Assembly (NCBI GenBank): GCA_905221455.1
Contig: CAJNDF010000001.1
Coordinates: forward strand, 264,889-328,888
Direction: 5' to 3'
DNA length: 64,000 nt
From: a bacterium
Lineage (GTDB): Bacteria; Bacillota; Bacilli; Lactobacillales; Streptococcaceae
Shown: piece by piece, positions 25,781 to 35,928 of the stretch
Position numbering within the stretch: position 1 is the first letter of the stretch
Layout of the letters: every line of letters starts with the position of its first letter
Program-made: the position numbers and the translations under genes
The notes under the pieces: generated by a model
Told to the model about the DNA's origin: nothing
What the model saw: only the letters and a program-made list of their open reading frames with translations
Databases searched by the model: none

Positions 25781-26612
25781 TTAGCGACTCCTTGAACTCC
25801 TCTATCTTGATCGGTAATCGTTTAAATGCCACGCCTCTATCAGCCAATCGTTTACAAAAAGCTGTAATCTTAGGTACTCCCAACTGAACTTCTTCCATAA
25901 AAACAACATCTTGAAAGACATCACTCGGTCTACCAAACTTAACTAAACGTCCCTTTTCCATCACATAGACTTGGTTCGCATATTCAGCCACATCATCCAT
26001 CAAATGCGTTACCAAAACAATGGTCATCCCTGACTGGTGGAGTTTTTTGAACAAATTCATCAACTCTTTTCTACCTAAAGGATCTAGACCTGCCGTGGGC
26101 TCATCTAAGACTAATATAGCTGGTTCCATGGCAAGTATGCCTGCAATGGCGACACGTCTCATTTGTCCACCTGACAGCTCAAACGGACTGCGATCAAAAA
26201 GTGATTCCTCAATTCCAACCAAAGCCAGTTTCTCACGCGCAATCTGCTCCGCATCTTCTTCAGAAACTCCAAAATTTTGCGGTCCAAAAGCAACATCCTT
26301 CAAAACTGTTTCTTCAAAGATCTGATTTTCAGCAAACTGAAATACCAAGCCAACCTGTTTTCTAATTTGACGAATATCTTTATTTTTAGAAGTCGAGGTG
26401 ATTAAGGTATCAAAAACTCGTACACTTCCTTGACTTGGCACCAATAAACCATTTAAAAGTTGTAAAATAGTTGATTTACCGCTACCTGTGTGGCCAATTA
26501 AAGCCGTATAAGAACCATCTTCAATCGTTAAAGAAACATCCGACAAAGCTGTTGAAGCTAAGGGAGTACCTTCTTGATATGTAAAACTCACATTTTCTAG
26601 AGCAATTCCCAT
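25773..26612 (-). CDS. ecfA2: ECF transporter ATPase EcfA2
   Basis: The 279-residue second ATPase of the ECF module. Walker A is GHTGSGKST, the signature [13 protein letters not shown], Walker [14 protein letters not shown]. It forms a heterodimer with EcfA1 under EcfT. It overlaps both neighbours (16 bases with ecfA1, 8 with ecfT), so stoichiometric coupled translation is likely. Confidence 0.96.
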   Translation of the reverse strand: MGIALENVSFTYQEGTPLASTALSDVSLTIEDGSYTALIGHTGSGKSTILQLLNGLLVPSQGSVRVFDTLITSTSKNKDIRQIRKQVGLVFQFAENQIFEETVLKDVAFGPQNFGVSEEDAEQIAREKLALVGIEESLFDRSPFELSGGQMRRVAIAGILAMEPAILVLDEPTAGLDPLGRKELMNLFKKLHQSGMTIVLVTHLMDDVAEYANQVYVMEKGRLVKFGRPSDVFQDVVFMEEVQLGVPKITAFCKRLADRGVAFKRLPIKIEEFKESLNG

Positions 26613-27424
26613 AGCTTATCCTCTAGCTCACTTTCTGTCAAATAATTTTCAGGCAAATCATAGCCATTCTGGCTCAAAGAATTTTTTAATTGATTGGCAA
26701 AAGGATCGTCTAATCCAATTTGATCTAAATCATTTCGAGAGAAAAGATCTCTTGGACTACTAGTTGATTCAATTTCCCCTTTTTTCATGACCAATACGCG
26801 ATTACTCATGGCAACTTCTTCCAAATCATGTGTAATGGAAATGACCGTCATATCATAGTCTTTTCGAATTCCTTTTACTGTCTCAATAAGTTCTCTACGT
26901 CCCTCAGGATCCAGCATACTCGTTGCTTCATCTAAGATTAAAATAGCTGGTCTTAGGGCTACAACACCTGCAATAGCCACACGTTGCTTTTGTCCACCTG
27001 ATAGACGCGCCGGCTCTCTCTTTTTAAAGTCCAACATGCCAACCAAATCCAGAGCTTCTTCCACTCTCTTTTTCATTTCTTGACGAGAAAGGCCCTGATT
27101 TTCCAAACCAAAGGCAACATCATCTTCAACAGTCGCTCCAACAAATTGATTGTCTGGATTTTGAAAAACCATACCGATTTGACGCCGTATGCTCCAAACA
27201 TTTTCCTCAGTCAACCGTTGGCCATCGATTACAATATCTCCAGATTCTGCTTCCAGTAAGCCATCAATTAATCGTACAGTCGTTGATTTACCACTACCAT
27301 TGTGCCCTACAATCGAAAGCCATTCTCCACGTTTCACGTGAAACGTAATATCCTTCACATCGTAGTATTTCTGATTTTCTTTATAGCGAAAAGAAAGATT
27401 TTTTACATCAATTATTGATTTCAT
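26597..27424 (-). CDS. ecfA1: ECF transporter ATPase EcfA1
   Basis: The 275-residue first ATPase of the ECF module. Walker A is GHNGSGKST, the signature [13 protein letters not shown], Walker [14 protein letters not shown]. It starts within the last codons of pgsA (4-base overlap). A perfect 16-base parS-like palindrome lies inside the gene near its 5' end (27330-27345), encoding FHVKRG, an interesting case of coding DNA shared with a segregation site. Confidence 0.96.
   Translation of the reverse strand: MKSIIDVKNLSFRYKENQKYYDVKDITFHVKRGEWLSIVGHNGSGKSTTVRLIDGLLEAESGDIVIDGQRLTEENVWSIRRQIGMVFQNPDNQFVGATVEDDVAFGLENQGLSRQEMKKRVEEALDLVGMLDFKKREPARLSGGQKQRVAIAGVVALRPAILILDEATSMLDPEGRRELIETVKGIRKDYDMTVISITHDLEEVAMSNRVLVMKKGEIESTSSPRDLFSRNDLDQIGLDDPFANQLKNSLSQNGYDLPENYLTESELEDKLWELL
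27330..27345. other. parS-like ParB binding site inside ecfA1
   Basis: CGTTTCACGTGAAACG is a perfect palindrome whose 14-base core equals the bacterial parS consensus. parB lies about 21 kb away, close to the origin. Confidence 0.85.
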
Positions 27425-27966
27425 TTCGAACCAAATGTCCCTTTAAATACATAGGCACTACCCTTGAAATAGTCATAGCCAGAGTAGATAGTGAAAAATA
27501 AGGCTACATAAAGTAGAACTTGACCAATCAAAGTCCAATGTAATAGCAAGAAAATAATGGCAAACATCTGACTGAAAGTTTTAATTTTTCCAGGCATTGC
27601 CGCTGCTAAAACTGTTCCTCCAGTTTCAACCAGTAAAAGCCTTAAACCTGTCACAGCCAACTCTCGACAGATAATCACTGCAACAATCCAAGCCGGAGCC
27701 ATGCCTAACTCAATCAGCATAATAAAAGCCGACATAACTAGTAGCTTATCCGCCATAGGATCTGCAAATTTACCAAAATTACTGACCACATTCCATTTAC
27801 GAGCTAAATATCCGTCTAAATAATCTGTGATACTGGCAATCGCAAAGATAATAGCCGCTACCATATGACTTTCTATCGAATTTCCTATCGTTAAAATAAA
27901 GATAAAAATAGGTATAAAGAGAATTCGACCTATTGTTAAGAGATTGGGAATTTGTTCTTTTTTCAT
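27421..27966 (-). CDS. pgsA: CDP-diacylglycerol-glycerol-3-phosphate 3-phosphatidyltransferase
   Basis: A 181-residue membrane enzyme for phosphatidylglycerol synthesis. The CDP-alcohol phosphotransferase motif D-G-(x)2-A-R-(x)8-G-(x)3-D-(x)3-D is visible as DYLDGYLARKWN followed by GKFADPMADK. Several transmembrane helices are present. It lies between the RodZ-like gene and ecfA1, with the usual streptococcal order. Confidence 0.95.
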   Translation of the reverse strand: MKKEQIPNLLTIGRILFIPIFIFILTIGNSIESHMVAAIIFAIASITDYLDGYLARKWNVVSNFGKFADPMADKLLVMSAFIMLIELGMAPAWIVAVIICRELAVTGLRLLLVETGGTVLAAAMPGKIKTFSQMFAIIFLLLHWTLIGQVLLYVALFFTIYSGYDYFKGSAYVFKGTFGSK

Positions 27967-27976
27967 TCGTTTTTCC

Positions 27977-28819
27977 TTAATTTTTAGTAAAGGTTACAGT
28001 GATTTGTCCAGTCTGAGCTGTTAATTTCGATAAATCAACAGTCTGATTATCTACTGTCAAAGTAACACCTTTTACAACACCTAACGTAATGGCTACAGGA
28101 CTTTTAGTTGAAACGGTTGCTTCTGCGCTTTTATTATCCGGTGATAAGGTTACACCGCCCTCAAGTTCGCTTTCTGAAACGCTGATCCAACTTGTAACAT
28201 CTGAAACTGCCAATTGCAATTTAACTGTTTCCTTACTTGTCTTATAAGCGATTTCTACATGATTTCCTTCACCTGATACACTTATAGCTGATTCTACACT
28301 AGAAGAACTGCTAGATGAACTACTACTTGAAGAGTGGGGAACAGAGCTAGTTGAACTTATTGAACTTGTTGATTGAACCACACTGTAATTAGAAAGAGAA
28401 GGCCCCTCTGGTTGAGTTTGAATATAGTTCCAAACATAATAGGTCACAAAAATTAAAATCGATAAGGCAAAAAGGATAAAATAAAATAAAGGTAAAAATG
28501 ATGTTTTTTTCTTATTTTTCTTACTTGAACGTCTGCGCCCTGTCAACTCATCTTCATCAACATCTACTTCCTCATAAGTAATCATACTCCCAGAATCATA
28601 AGCATCCAAAACAATTTGGTCATCTAACTCAACAGCCCATGCATATTTTCTCAAGAAAGAGCGTGTGTAAAAAGGACTTGGAAGTTGATCGAAATCGTCT
28701 GCTTCCATTGCTTCCAACATATCTAACTGGATGTCTGTCTTTTTCTTCAATTCATCTAAACTCAATCCCTGATTGATTCTAGCTAATCGTAAAACCTCAC
28801 CAATTGTTTTTTTCCTCAT
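27977..28819 (-). CDS. rodZ: RodZ-like membrane protein with cytoplasmic helix-turn-helix
   Basis: A 280-residue bitopic protein: helix-turn-helix of the RodZ/HTH_25 type (GEVLRLARINQGLSLDELKK), a basic stretch (RRSSKKNKKK), one transmembrane helix (about 110-132), a serine-rich linker with a run of serines, and a DUF4115-like extracellular domain. In pneumococci the homologue affects elongasome activity. I start at ATG 28819 because the ribosome-binding site GAAGGG abuts the first ATG (28828) but is well spaced from 28819. It follows the M16 pair. Confidence 0.85.
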   Translation of the reverse strand: MRKKTIGEVLRLARINQGLSLDELKKKTDIQLDMLEAMEADDFDQLPSPFYTRSFLRKYAWAVELDDQIVLDAYDSGSMITYEEVDVDEDELTGRRRSSKKNKKKTSFLPLFYFILFALSILIFVTYYVWNYIQTQPEGPSLSNYSVVQSTSSISSTSSVPHSSSSSSSSSSSSVESAISVSGEGNHVEIAYKTSKETVKLQLAVSDVTSWISVSESELEGGVTLSPDNKSAEATVSTKSPVAITLGVVKGVTLTVDNQTVDLSKLTAQTGQITVTFTKN

Positions 28820-28860
28820 ACTTGTCATCCCTTCTTTCTAGTGTCTATTATGATAGGTTA

Positions 28861-30144
28861 CTACGATGGGAATATTGTAAAATCAACTATATCCCCTTCA
28901 TCTATTAAGTGATGCCCTGCTTCAAGGACATCCTCTAAAGTAATTTCCTGTAAAATCTTTGGTAAATCAAAAATTGTCTCACCATGTTCAAAAGCATCAT
29001 ATTGCGTTGCAATAAATTCAAGAGAGTTCATGCTACTAAAAAATTCTCCAAACATCTCTCTTTTGATAATATCTAAATGATCCTCTGTAATATCCAAATC
29101 CTTTGTGAAATTACGAATGGCCTTTCTAAACTGATGAGATAAAGCAACTGGCTCTTTCGCATCCATTGTCAACATAACAAAATGAAAACGACTTGTTACT
29201 TCAATTTCAAGAGATAAGGACGCATCTATTTTACCTGATTCATATAACTTTTGAAAACGATCCGAAGTCCAACCAAACATCATTGCAAACAATAATTTTA
29301 ATAAAATATGATGTCGATAGCAATCCGCCTCAGCAACTTCTCGATTACCTCTAATCCCAATCGCTAGTTTGGGAGAAGATACTTCCATTCTCCTACTGTC
29401 TGTTGACTTCACATTTTGTAAAAGCAACTTTTCTTTTAATACTTCCTGAACATTTAGATCTTCCAGTTCTTTTCTTTCAAAATAGTCCTGTACTCGCTCC
29501 ACATCAAAATTACCAACTAAAAACAGAGACATGTTTACAGTTTTGTAAAACCTTGTAAAATTTTCTTGCAAATTAGTTAGATTGATTTGGGAAATGGACT
29601 CCTCGCTTCCAACTATATCCGTTGCTAAAGGTGTACCAGGATACAAATTTGCTAAAGTTGAAAAGAATAAACACGAATCTGGATCATCTTGATACATTTC
29701 TCGTTCCTGCTGGATAATATCCTGCTCTCTTAAAATGGAATCTTCAGTAAAATGTGCCGATGTTACCAATTCATCAAGTAAATCTAAATTCTCTAAGAGA
29801 TAATCCGTCGATGAAAAAAGATAGTTTGTTTTTGTAAAGCTTGTAAAGGCATTGCTATCTGCACCTAGACTCGTAAAAGCCGATATTAAATCACTAGAAT
29901 CTTCTCTCTCAAATAATTTATGTTCCAGAAAATGAGCAATCCCTGCAGGATGTCGTTTTACACCTCCGTCAACTTCTTTGTCAATCGTATCTACCGAACC
30001 AAACTGTACAGTTACACTCCCGTAAACCTCTTTAAATTCCTTTTTAGGTAGAAGAGCTACTGTCAATCCGTTTGCCAAACGAGTTCGATAAACCATTTCT
30101 TTTACAGCTGGATAGTATTTTTCTTCAAAAACAACCTTTGTCAT
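28861..30144 (-). CDS. M16-family zinc peptidase, catalytic-type subunit
   Basis: A 427-residue insulinase/processing-peptidase-like protein. The inverted zinc motif HxxEH is intact (HFLEH in PAGIAHFLEHKLFE), with a downstream glutamate region (QQEREMYQDDPD) that can supply the third ligand. No signal peptide is seen, so it should act in the cytoplasm. It overlaps the upstream M16 paralogue by four bases, matching the YmfF/YmfH-type paired arrangement. Substrates are unknown. Confidence 0.88.
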   Translation of the reverse strand: MTKVVFEEKYYPAVKEMVYRTRLANGLTVALLPKKEFKEVYGSVTVQFGSVDTIDKEVDGGVKRHPAGIAHFLEHKLFEREDSSDLISAFTSLGADSNAFTSFTKTNYLFSSTDYLLENLDLLDELVTSAHFTEDSILREQDIIQQEREMYQDDPDSCLFFSTLANLYPGTPLATDIVGSEESISQINLTNLQENFTRFYKTVNMSLFLVGNFDVERVQDYFERKELEDLNVQEVLKEKLLLQNVKSTDSRRMEVSSPKLAIGIRGNREVAEADCYRHHILLKLLFAMMFGWTSDRFQKLYESGKIDASLSLEIEVTSRFHFVMLTMDAKEPVALSHQFRKAIRNFTKDLDITEDHLDIIKREMFGEFFSSMNSLEFIATQYDAFEHGETIFDLPKILQEITLEDVLEAGHHLIDEGDIVDFTIFPS

Positions 30145-31391
30145 TCTATTCCTTCCATAAAGTAAATTGCCTGTAGCTTCACATTATTAGCTGCTCTACA
30201 AATATCATCTTTGTCAATTTGTTCAAGCTTTTCAATCCAACTTTTAAAGTCTGCTGAGGATTTTCCAAGTAAGGCATTTTGATAAGCACGTTCAATCAAT
30301 GAACTTTGATTATCTTGAGAAAGTAACAAAGACCGATGAATCATTTCCTTGGTCTGCTCTAACTCAAGATCTGTAAAATGACCTTTTTTTAAATCAAGCA
30401 ATTGATTATTCATCATTTTTCGAGCCTGATTCCGATTTTCTCGATCGATACCAGCATACATCCTTAAAAATCCACTAAATAAATCAAGCTGACTTGAAAT
30501 GGTATAAGCTAATCCAGCATTTTCACGGACATTTGTAAAGAGCTTAGAATGAGCAAATCCGCCAAGTAAACCATTCATTACAATCATGGGTAAATGTTGC
30601 TCATCACCATATTCAGCAGAGCAATGATAGCCCAACTCTAAAATAGACTGTCCCACATTTTTCCGAACCATACCTTCCTGAAGAATATTGGAATAAGGTT
30701 GACAATACTGAACCTTCAAATCACCTTCTCGACCTTTAAAACCAAATGATTCTAATACATTTAGAATTTCAACCTCATTAAAATCACCTAGGAAAAAGAA
30801 ATCTATTCGATCTTTGTCCAAAAATTCTTGGAAACAAGAATAAGAACTTTGTGGAGTTTCAGCTAAAATACGATTTCGTAAATCACTGTATTCCAATTGG
30901 AGACGTTCATCATGAAAAAATAATTTGTCTAATTCTTTATGTGCGAAATAAAAAGAATCATCCATATCAGCTGCTAAACTTGCTAGCAATTGTTTTTTCT
31001 CAATTTCAAATAAGGCCGAATCAAACCCATTATCAACTACTACGGGTGAAAAAAGAGTTTCTTTTACTAGTTCCAAAACCTGAGAAGTTAGCACATTTTT
31101 CTTACTTAAAAACTCATCACGAACATATGTGAATGTCAATTCTACAATGTGGCTTTGTCCTCTTCTAAAACAATTAGTTGACATATCTGTACCATATAGA
31201 CTAGCCAAGTGTCTCCTCAAATTTTGAGAAGTGGGGTACAGCTGGTTAGCAGTCTCTAGCATACTCGCACTCAACATGCGACCTGCAATCGTATCAAGAG
31301 ATAATGGAGCTGTAAAACGCACGGTGATTTTGTTCGTTTTAAACTTCTTTGATTGGATAAAATGTGTTGAAATTCCATGCACTAACTCCAT
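30141..31391 (-). CDS. M16-family peptidase-like protein, apparently non-catalytic subunit
   Basis: A 416-residue M16-fold protein. At the position of the HxxEH motif it reads LRRHLASLYGTDM, so the zinc ligands are missing, while the later NVRENAGLAYTISSQ segment typical of the substrate-contacting half is retained. This is the pattern of heterodimeric M16 enzymes where one partner is catalytic and the other shapes the chamber. It is the first gene of the leftward transcript M16-M16-rodZ-pgsA-ecf-mre. AAGGAGG precedes the ATG. Confidence 0.88.
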   Translation of the reverse strand: MELVHGISTHFIQSKKFKTNKITVRFTAPLSLDTIAGRMLSASMLETANQLYPTSQNLRRHLASLYGTDMSTNCFRRGQSHIVELTFTYVRDEFLSKKNVLTSQVLELVKETLFSPVVVDNGFDSALFEIEKKQLLASLAADMDDSFYFAHKELDKLFFHDERLQLEYSDLRNRILAETPQSSYSCFQEFLDKDRIDFFFLGDFNEVEILNVLESFGFKGREGDLKVQYCQPYSNILQEGMVRKNVGQSILELGYHCSAEYGDEQHLPMIVMNGLLGGFAHSKLFTNVRENAGLAYTISSQLDLFSGFLRMYAGIDRENRNQARKMMNNQLLDLKKGHFTDLELEQTKEMIHRSLLLSQDNQSSLIERAYQNALLGKSSADFKSWIEKLEQIDKDDICRAANNVKLQAIYFMEGIE

Positions 31392-31418
31392 GATTTACCT
31401 CCTTATATACAGACTTCT

Positions 31419-31427
31419 ATTATATCA
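31419..31427 (-). promoter_or_regulatory. -10 element of the M16-rodZ-pgsA-ecf operon
   Basis: Extended -10 TGATATAAT on the minus strand, about 28 bases before the first M16 gene. Confidence 0.65.
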
Positions 31428-31520
31428 CGAAAACCTGAAATTTTCTTGTTCTCTGTAATACTTTTGAAATAAAAATCGCTTACATTTCTCCCTGTTTCTC
31501 TCACTATTTTTAGGAAAATA

Positions 31521-31529
31521 TGGTATAAT
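31521..31529 (+). promoter_or_regulatory. -10 element of yaaA-recF
   Basis: Extended -10 TGGTATAAT (TATAAT at 31524-31529) 20 bases before the yaaA ATG; GAGGTG serves as ribosome-binding site. Confidence 0.7.
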
Positions 31530-31549
31530 ACCAAAGATTGAGGTGAATT

Positions 31550-31918
31550 ATGGAATACAAATTATTTGAAGAATTTATTACCCTCCAAGCACTGCTCAAA
31601 GAACTTGGAATTACACATAGCGGAGGAGCTATCAAATCCTTTCTCTCTGAACATTCTGTTTACTTTAATGGGGAGTTAGAAAGTCGTCGCGGTAAAAAAC
31701 TTCGTATTGGCGATAAAGTTGACATCCCTGACATAGACATTGACATCTTGTTGACACAACCTACTTCTGAAGAACAAGATGAATACCAAGCTGATAAAGT
31801 TGAAAAAGAACGAATCGCTAAACTTGTCAAAGAGATGAATAAGGGAGTTAAAAAAGACAAATCGAAACCTGCTTCATCACCTAAAAGCAAACAAGCTCCG
31901 AGATTCCCTGGTAGATAA
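31550..31918 (+). CDS. yaaA: S4-domain RNA-binding protein YaaA/RlbA-type
   Basis: A 122-residue protein with an N-terminal S4-like fold ([19 protein letters not shown], then [21 protein letters not shown]) and a lysine-rich tail ending [10 protein letters not shown]. The S4 gene next to recF is conserved across Firmicutes. Its stop is two bases before recF. Exact function is not established; ribosome or tRNA binding is likely. Confidence 0.88.
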   Translation: MEYKLFEEFITLQALLKELGITHSGGAIKSFLSEHSVYFNGELESRRGKKLRIGDKVDIPDIDIDILLTQPTSEEQDEYQADKVEKERIAKLVKEMNKGVKKDKSKPASSPKSKQAPRFPGR

Positions 31919-31920
31919 TC

Positions 31921-33012
31921 ATGTGGCTACAACACCTATCTCTCAAGACTTTTCGTAACTACAAAGAGACAAAAATAGACTTTAATCCTAAATTGAATGT
32001 CTTTTTGGGACGTAATGCACAAGGAAAAACAAACATGCTAGAGGCTATCTATTTTTTAGCCTTAACGCGTAGTCATCGAACTCGAACAGATAAAAATCTC
32101 ATTCATTTTGATGAGGAACAACTTCATCTTTCAGGTCTCGTTCAGAAAAAAACTGGATCCATTCCCCTAGAAATCGAACTAACACAAAAAGGTCGTGTGA
32201 CAAAAGTTAATCATTTAAAACAGGCGCGCCTTTCAGATTATGTAGGACACATGAATGTTGTCTTATTTGCTCCTGAAGATTTACAACTAATTAAAGGAGC
32301 ACCTTCTGTTCGACGAAAATTCATTGATATGGAACTTGGACAAATCAAGCCAATCTATTTATCTGACTTAACCAATTATAATCACATCCTAAAACAAAGA
32401 AACACTTATCTAAAATCAGCTCAAAAAATAGATGAAACCTTCCTTTCTGTGTTGGATGATCAGCTAGTTGATTATGGATGTCGTGTAATGAATCACCGCT
32501 TAGATTTCATAAAAAAGCTAGAATCATTTGGGCGTAAGAAACATTTTGAACTCTCTAATCAAATTGAAGAGCTGTCAATATCCTATCAATCTTCTGTCAA
32601 GATAACTGACAAAGAAGACTTATCCGAATCTTTCAAAATTGCTTTAGAAAAAAGTAAATCCAGAGATTTATTTAAAAAGAATACTGGTGTTGGTCCTCAT
32701 CGAGATGACATTTCTTTTTATATAAATGGGATGGATGCTAGTTTTGGAAGTCAAGGCCAACATCGTAGTCTCGTCCTCTCGATAAAATTAGCAGAAATCG
32801 AGTTAATGGAAAGTATTACTACAGAATCTCCGATATTATTGCTTGACGATGTTATGAGTGAACTTGACAACACTAGACAGTTAAAATTATTAGAAACGAT
32901 TTCTCAGTCAATCCAAACCTTTATTACAACAACAAGCTTAGATCATCTTCAAAATTTACCAGAAAATCTAAGTGTTTTCACTATTCAAGATGGTAAAGTT
33001 GCTGTAAACTAA
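31921..33012 (+). CDS. recF: DNA replication/repair protein RecF
   Basis: The 363-residue SMC-like ATPase helps load RecA on gapped DNA. Walker A is [14 protein letters not shown], the signature region is [18 protein letters not shown], and Walker [13 protein letters not shown]. Length is normal. As is usual in streptococci, recF is not beside dnaN but about 17 kb from it, coupled to yaaA. Confidence 0.96.
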   Translation: MWLQHLSLKTFRNYKETKIDFNPKLNVFLGRNAQGKTNMLEAIYFLALTRSHRTRTDKNLIHFDEEQLHLSGLVQKKTGSIPLEIELTQKGRVTKVNHLKQARLSDYVGHMNVVLFAPEDLQLIKGAPSVRRKFIDMELGQIKPIYLSDLTNYNHILKQRNTYLKSAQKIDETFLSVLDDQLVDYGCRVMNHRLDFIKKLESFGRKKHFELSNQIEELSISYQSSVKITDKEDLSESFKIALEKSKSRDLFKKNTGVGPHRDDISFYINGMDASFGSQGQHRSLVLSIKLAEIELMESITTESPILLLDDVMSELDNTRQLKLLETISQSIQTFITTTSLDHLQNLPENLSVFTIQDGKVAVN

Positions 33013-33028
33013 AATTGACAATATTGTA

Positions 33029-33063
33029 AAAGAACTCCTGTTTTCACGGGAGTTCTTTTTATT
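33029..33063. terminator. Bidirectional terminator between recF and guaB
   Basis: AAAAGAACTCC(T)G pairs with C(G)GGAGTTCTTTTT; A-run and T-run on both sides serve the convergent genes. Confidence 0.9.
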
Positions 33064-33067
33064 TCTT

Positions 33068-34628
<1,561 letters not shown>

Positions 34629-34644
34629 ATGTTACAGGGGTAAA

Positions 34645-34686
34645 TAAAAAACTATCTTTTCTTTCTGATAGAAATGATAGTTTCTT
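34645..34686 (-). terminator. Intrinsic terminator of trpS
   Basis: AAACTATC pairs with GATAGTTT across an internal stem and is followed by TTTTATTT on the minus strand. Confidence 0.8.
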
Positions 34687-34697
34687 GTAAAATAAAC

Positions 34698-35723
34698 TTA
34701 GTTAAAGTAATGAAGTCCCATTGCTTCTTTAACCTCAGATAGGGTTTGACCTGCAACTTCTCGCGCTCTTTCACTACCTTTTTGAAGCATATTATAAACT
34801 TCTCCCATATCCTTAGCAAATTCGATACGGCGCTCACGAATAGGACCAAGTTCACGTTCTAATATTTCAAGTAGATAACGCTTGGTCTTCACATCACCAA
34901 GACCACCTCGTTGATAATGTTCTTTCATGTCAGCAATTTCTTGAGAATCTTCTGGGCGACCAAAAACATCTAGATAATGGAAAACCATATTTCCTTCAAT
35001 CTTACCTGGATCCTCAACGCGAATATGATCTGGATCTGTATACATACTCATTACTTTTTTACGCAAAGTATCCGCATCATCAGCTAAATAAATACCGTTA
35101 TTAAGTGATTTAGACATTTTAGCATTTCCATCCAAACCAGGCAAACGCCCTGCTCTCTCATTTTCTGGATAAATACCTTCTGGTTCCACCAAGACATCAC
35201 AGTTATATGCATTGTTAAAAGAACGAACAATTTCACGAGTCTGCTCAATCATTGGTTTCTGATCTGTCCCAACAGGAACATAATTAGCCTTGAAAGCTGT
35301 GATGTCAGCTGCTTGAGCGATTGGATAGACTAAGAATCCTGTCGGAATACTTTCTCCAAATCCCTTTTGAGCAATCTCTGTCTTGACAGTTGGATTTCGC
35401 TCCAGACGTGCTAATGAAACCAGATTCATATAGTACATAGATAGTTCAGCCAGCTCTGGAATCTGGCTTTGAATAAAGATAGTCGATTTACTTGGGTCCA
35501 ATCCAACTGCAAGGTAATCCAAAGCCACATTTCCAATAGACTCTACAATGGTTTGAGGATCTTTGGCATGATCTGTCAAGGCTTGTTGGTCAGCCAAGAA
35601 CACAAACATGTCATACTTATCCTCTTCCTGTAATAATACTCGATTTTTGAGACTTCCAACATAATGTCCAATATGCAATTTTCCTGTTGGACGGTCTCCT
35701 GTTAAAATAATGGGTTTAGTCAT
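34698..35723 (-). CDS. trpS: Tryptophanyl-tRNA synthetase
   Basis: The 341-residue class I synthetase shows [12 protein letters not shown] (HIGH motif) and [10 protein letters not shown] (KMSKS). Length is normal. Upstream there is an extended -10 (TGCTATAAT) and AAGGAG; no T-box-like leader is present because only about 70 bases of the gap are free on that side. It is followed by a terminator and guaB. Confidence 0.97.
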   Translation of the reverse strand: MTKPIILTGDRPTGKLHIGHYVGSLKNRVLLQEEDKYDMFVFLADQQALTDHAKDPQTIVESIGNVALDYLAVGLDPSKSTIFIQSQIPELAELSMYYMNLVSLARLERNPTVKTEIAQKGFGESIPTGFLVYPIAQAADITAFKANYVPVGTDQKPMIEQTREIVRSFNNAYNCDVLVEPEGIYPENERAGRLPGLDGNAKMSKSLNNGIYLADDADTLRKKVMSMYTDPDHIRVEDPGKIEGNMVFHYLDVFGRPEDSQEIADMKEHYQRGGLGDVKTKRYLLEILERELGPIRERRIEFAKDMGEVYNMLQKGSERAREVAGQTLSEVKEAMGLHYFN

Positions 35724-35833
35724 TTTGTTCTCCTTCGATATAGTCCCTTCAATTATAGCATTTTTTTAATGAAATAACCGCAATTTATCAAAATAAATCA
35801 GCCTTGCTATTCACGGTTTTGTGTAAAGTATGC

Positions 35834-35850
35834 TGTAAATATAATTTACA
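35834..35850. promoter_or_regulatory. Palindrome between trpS and the ABC-F gene
   Basis: TGTAAAT-ATA-ATTTACA is a perfect 7-3-7 inverted repeat 21 bases upstream of the ABC-F promoter -35. It looks like an operator, but no cognate regulator is evident. Confidence 0.35.
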
Positions 35851-35870
35851 TAAAATTGACAGATAAAAAT

Positions 35871-35899
35871 TTGAATATTTCCGTATTTTCTAGTAGAAT
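35871..35899 (+). promoter_or_regulatory. Promoter of the ABC-F gene
   Basis: TTGAAT (35871-35876), 17-base spacer, TAGAAT (35894-35899). It puts the RNA start after the ATG at 35902 and so supports the TTG start at 35929. Confidence 0.65.
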
Positions 35900-35928
35900 A
35901 AATGTATTACACATATAGGAGAAAAACA

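Noticed and set aside
35902..35928. ATG 35902 as the ABC-F start
   Set aside because: It lies only two bases after the -10 element and so before the likely RNA start, and no RBS precedes it; TTG 35929 has AGGAG at 7 bases.
35724..35928. T-box leader for trpS
   Set aside because: The trpS -10 is within about 40 bases of its start codon, leaving no room for a T-box, and no T-box core motif is seen.
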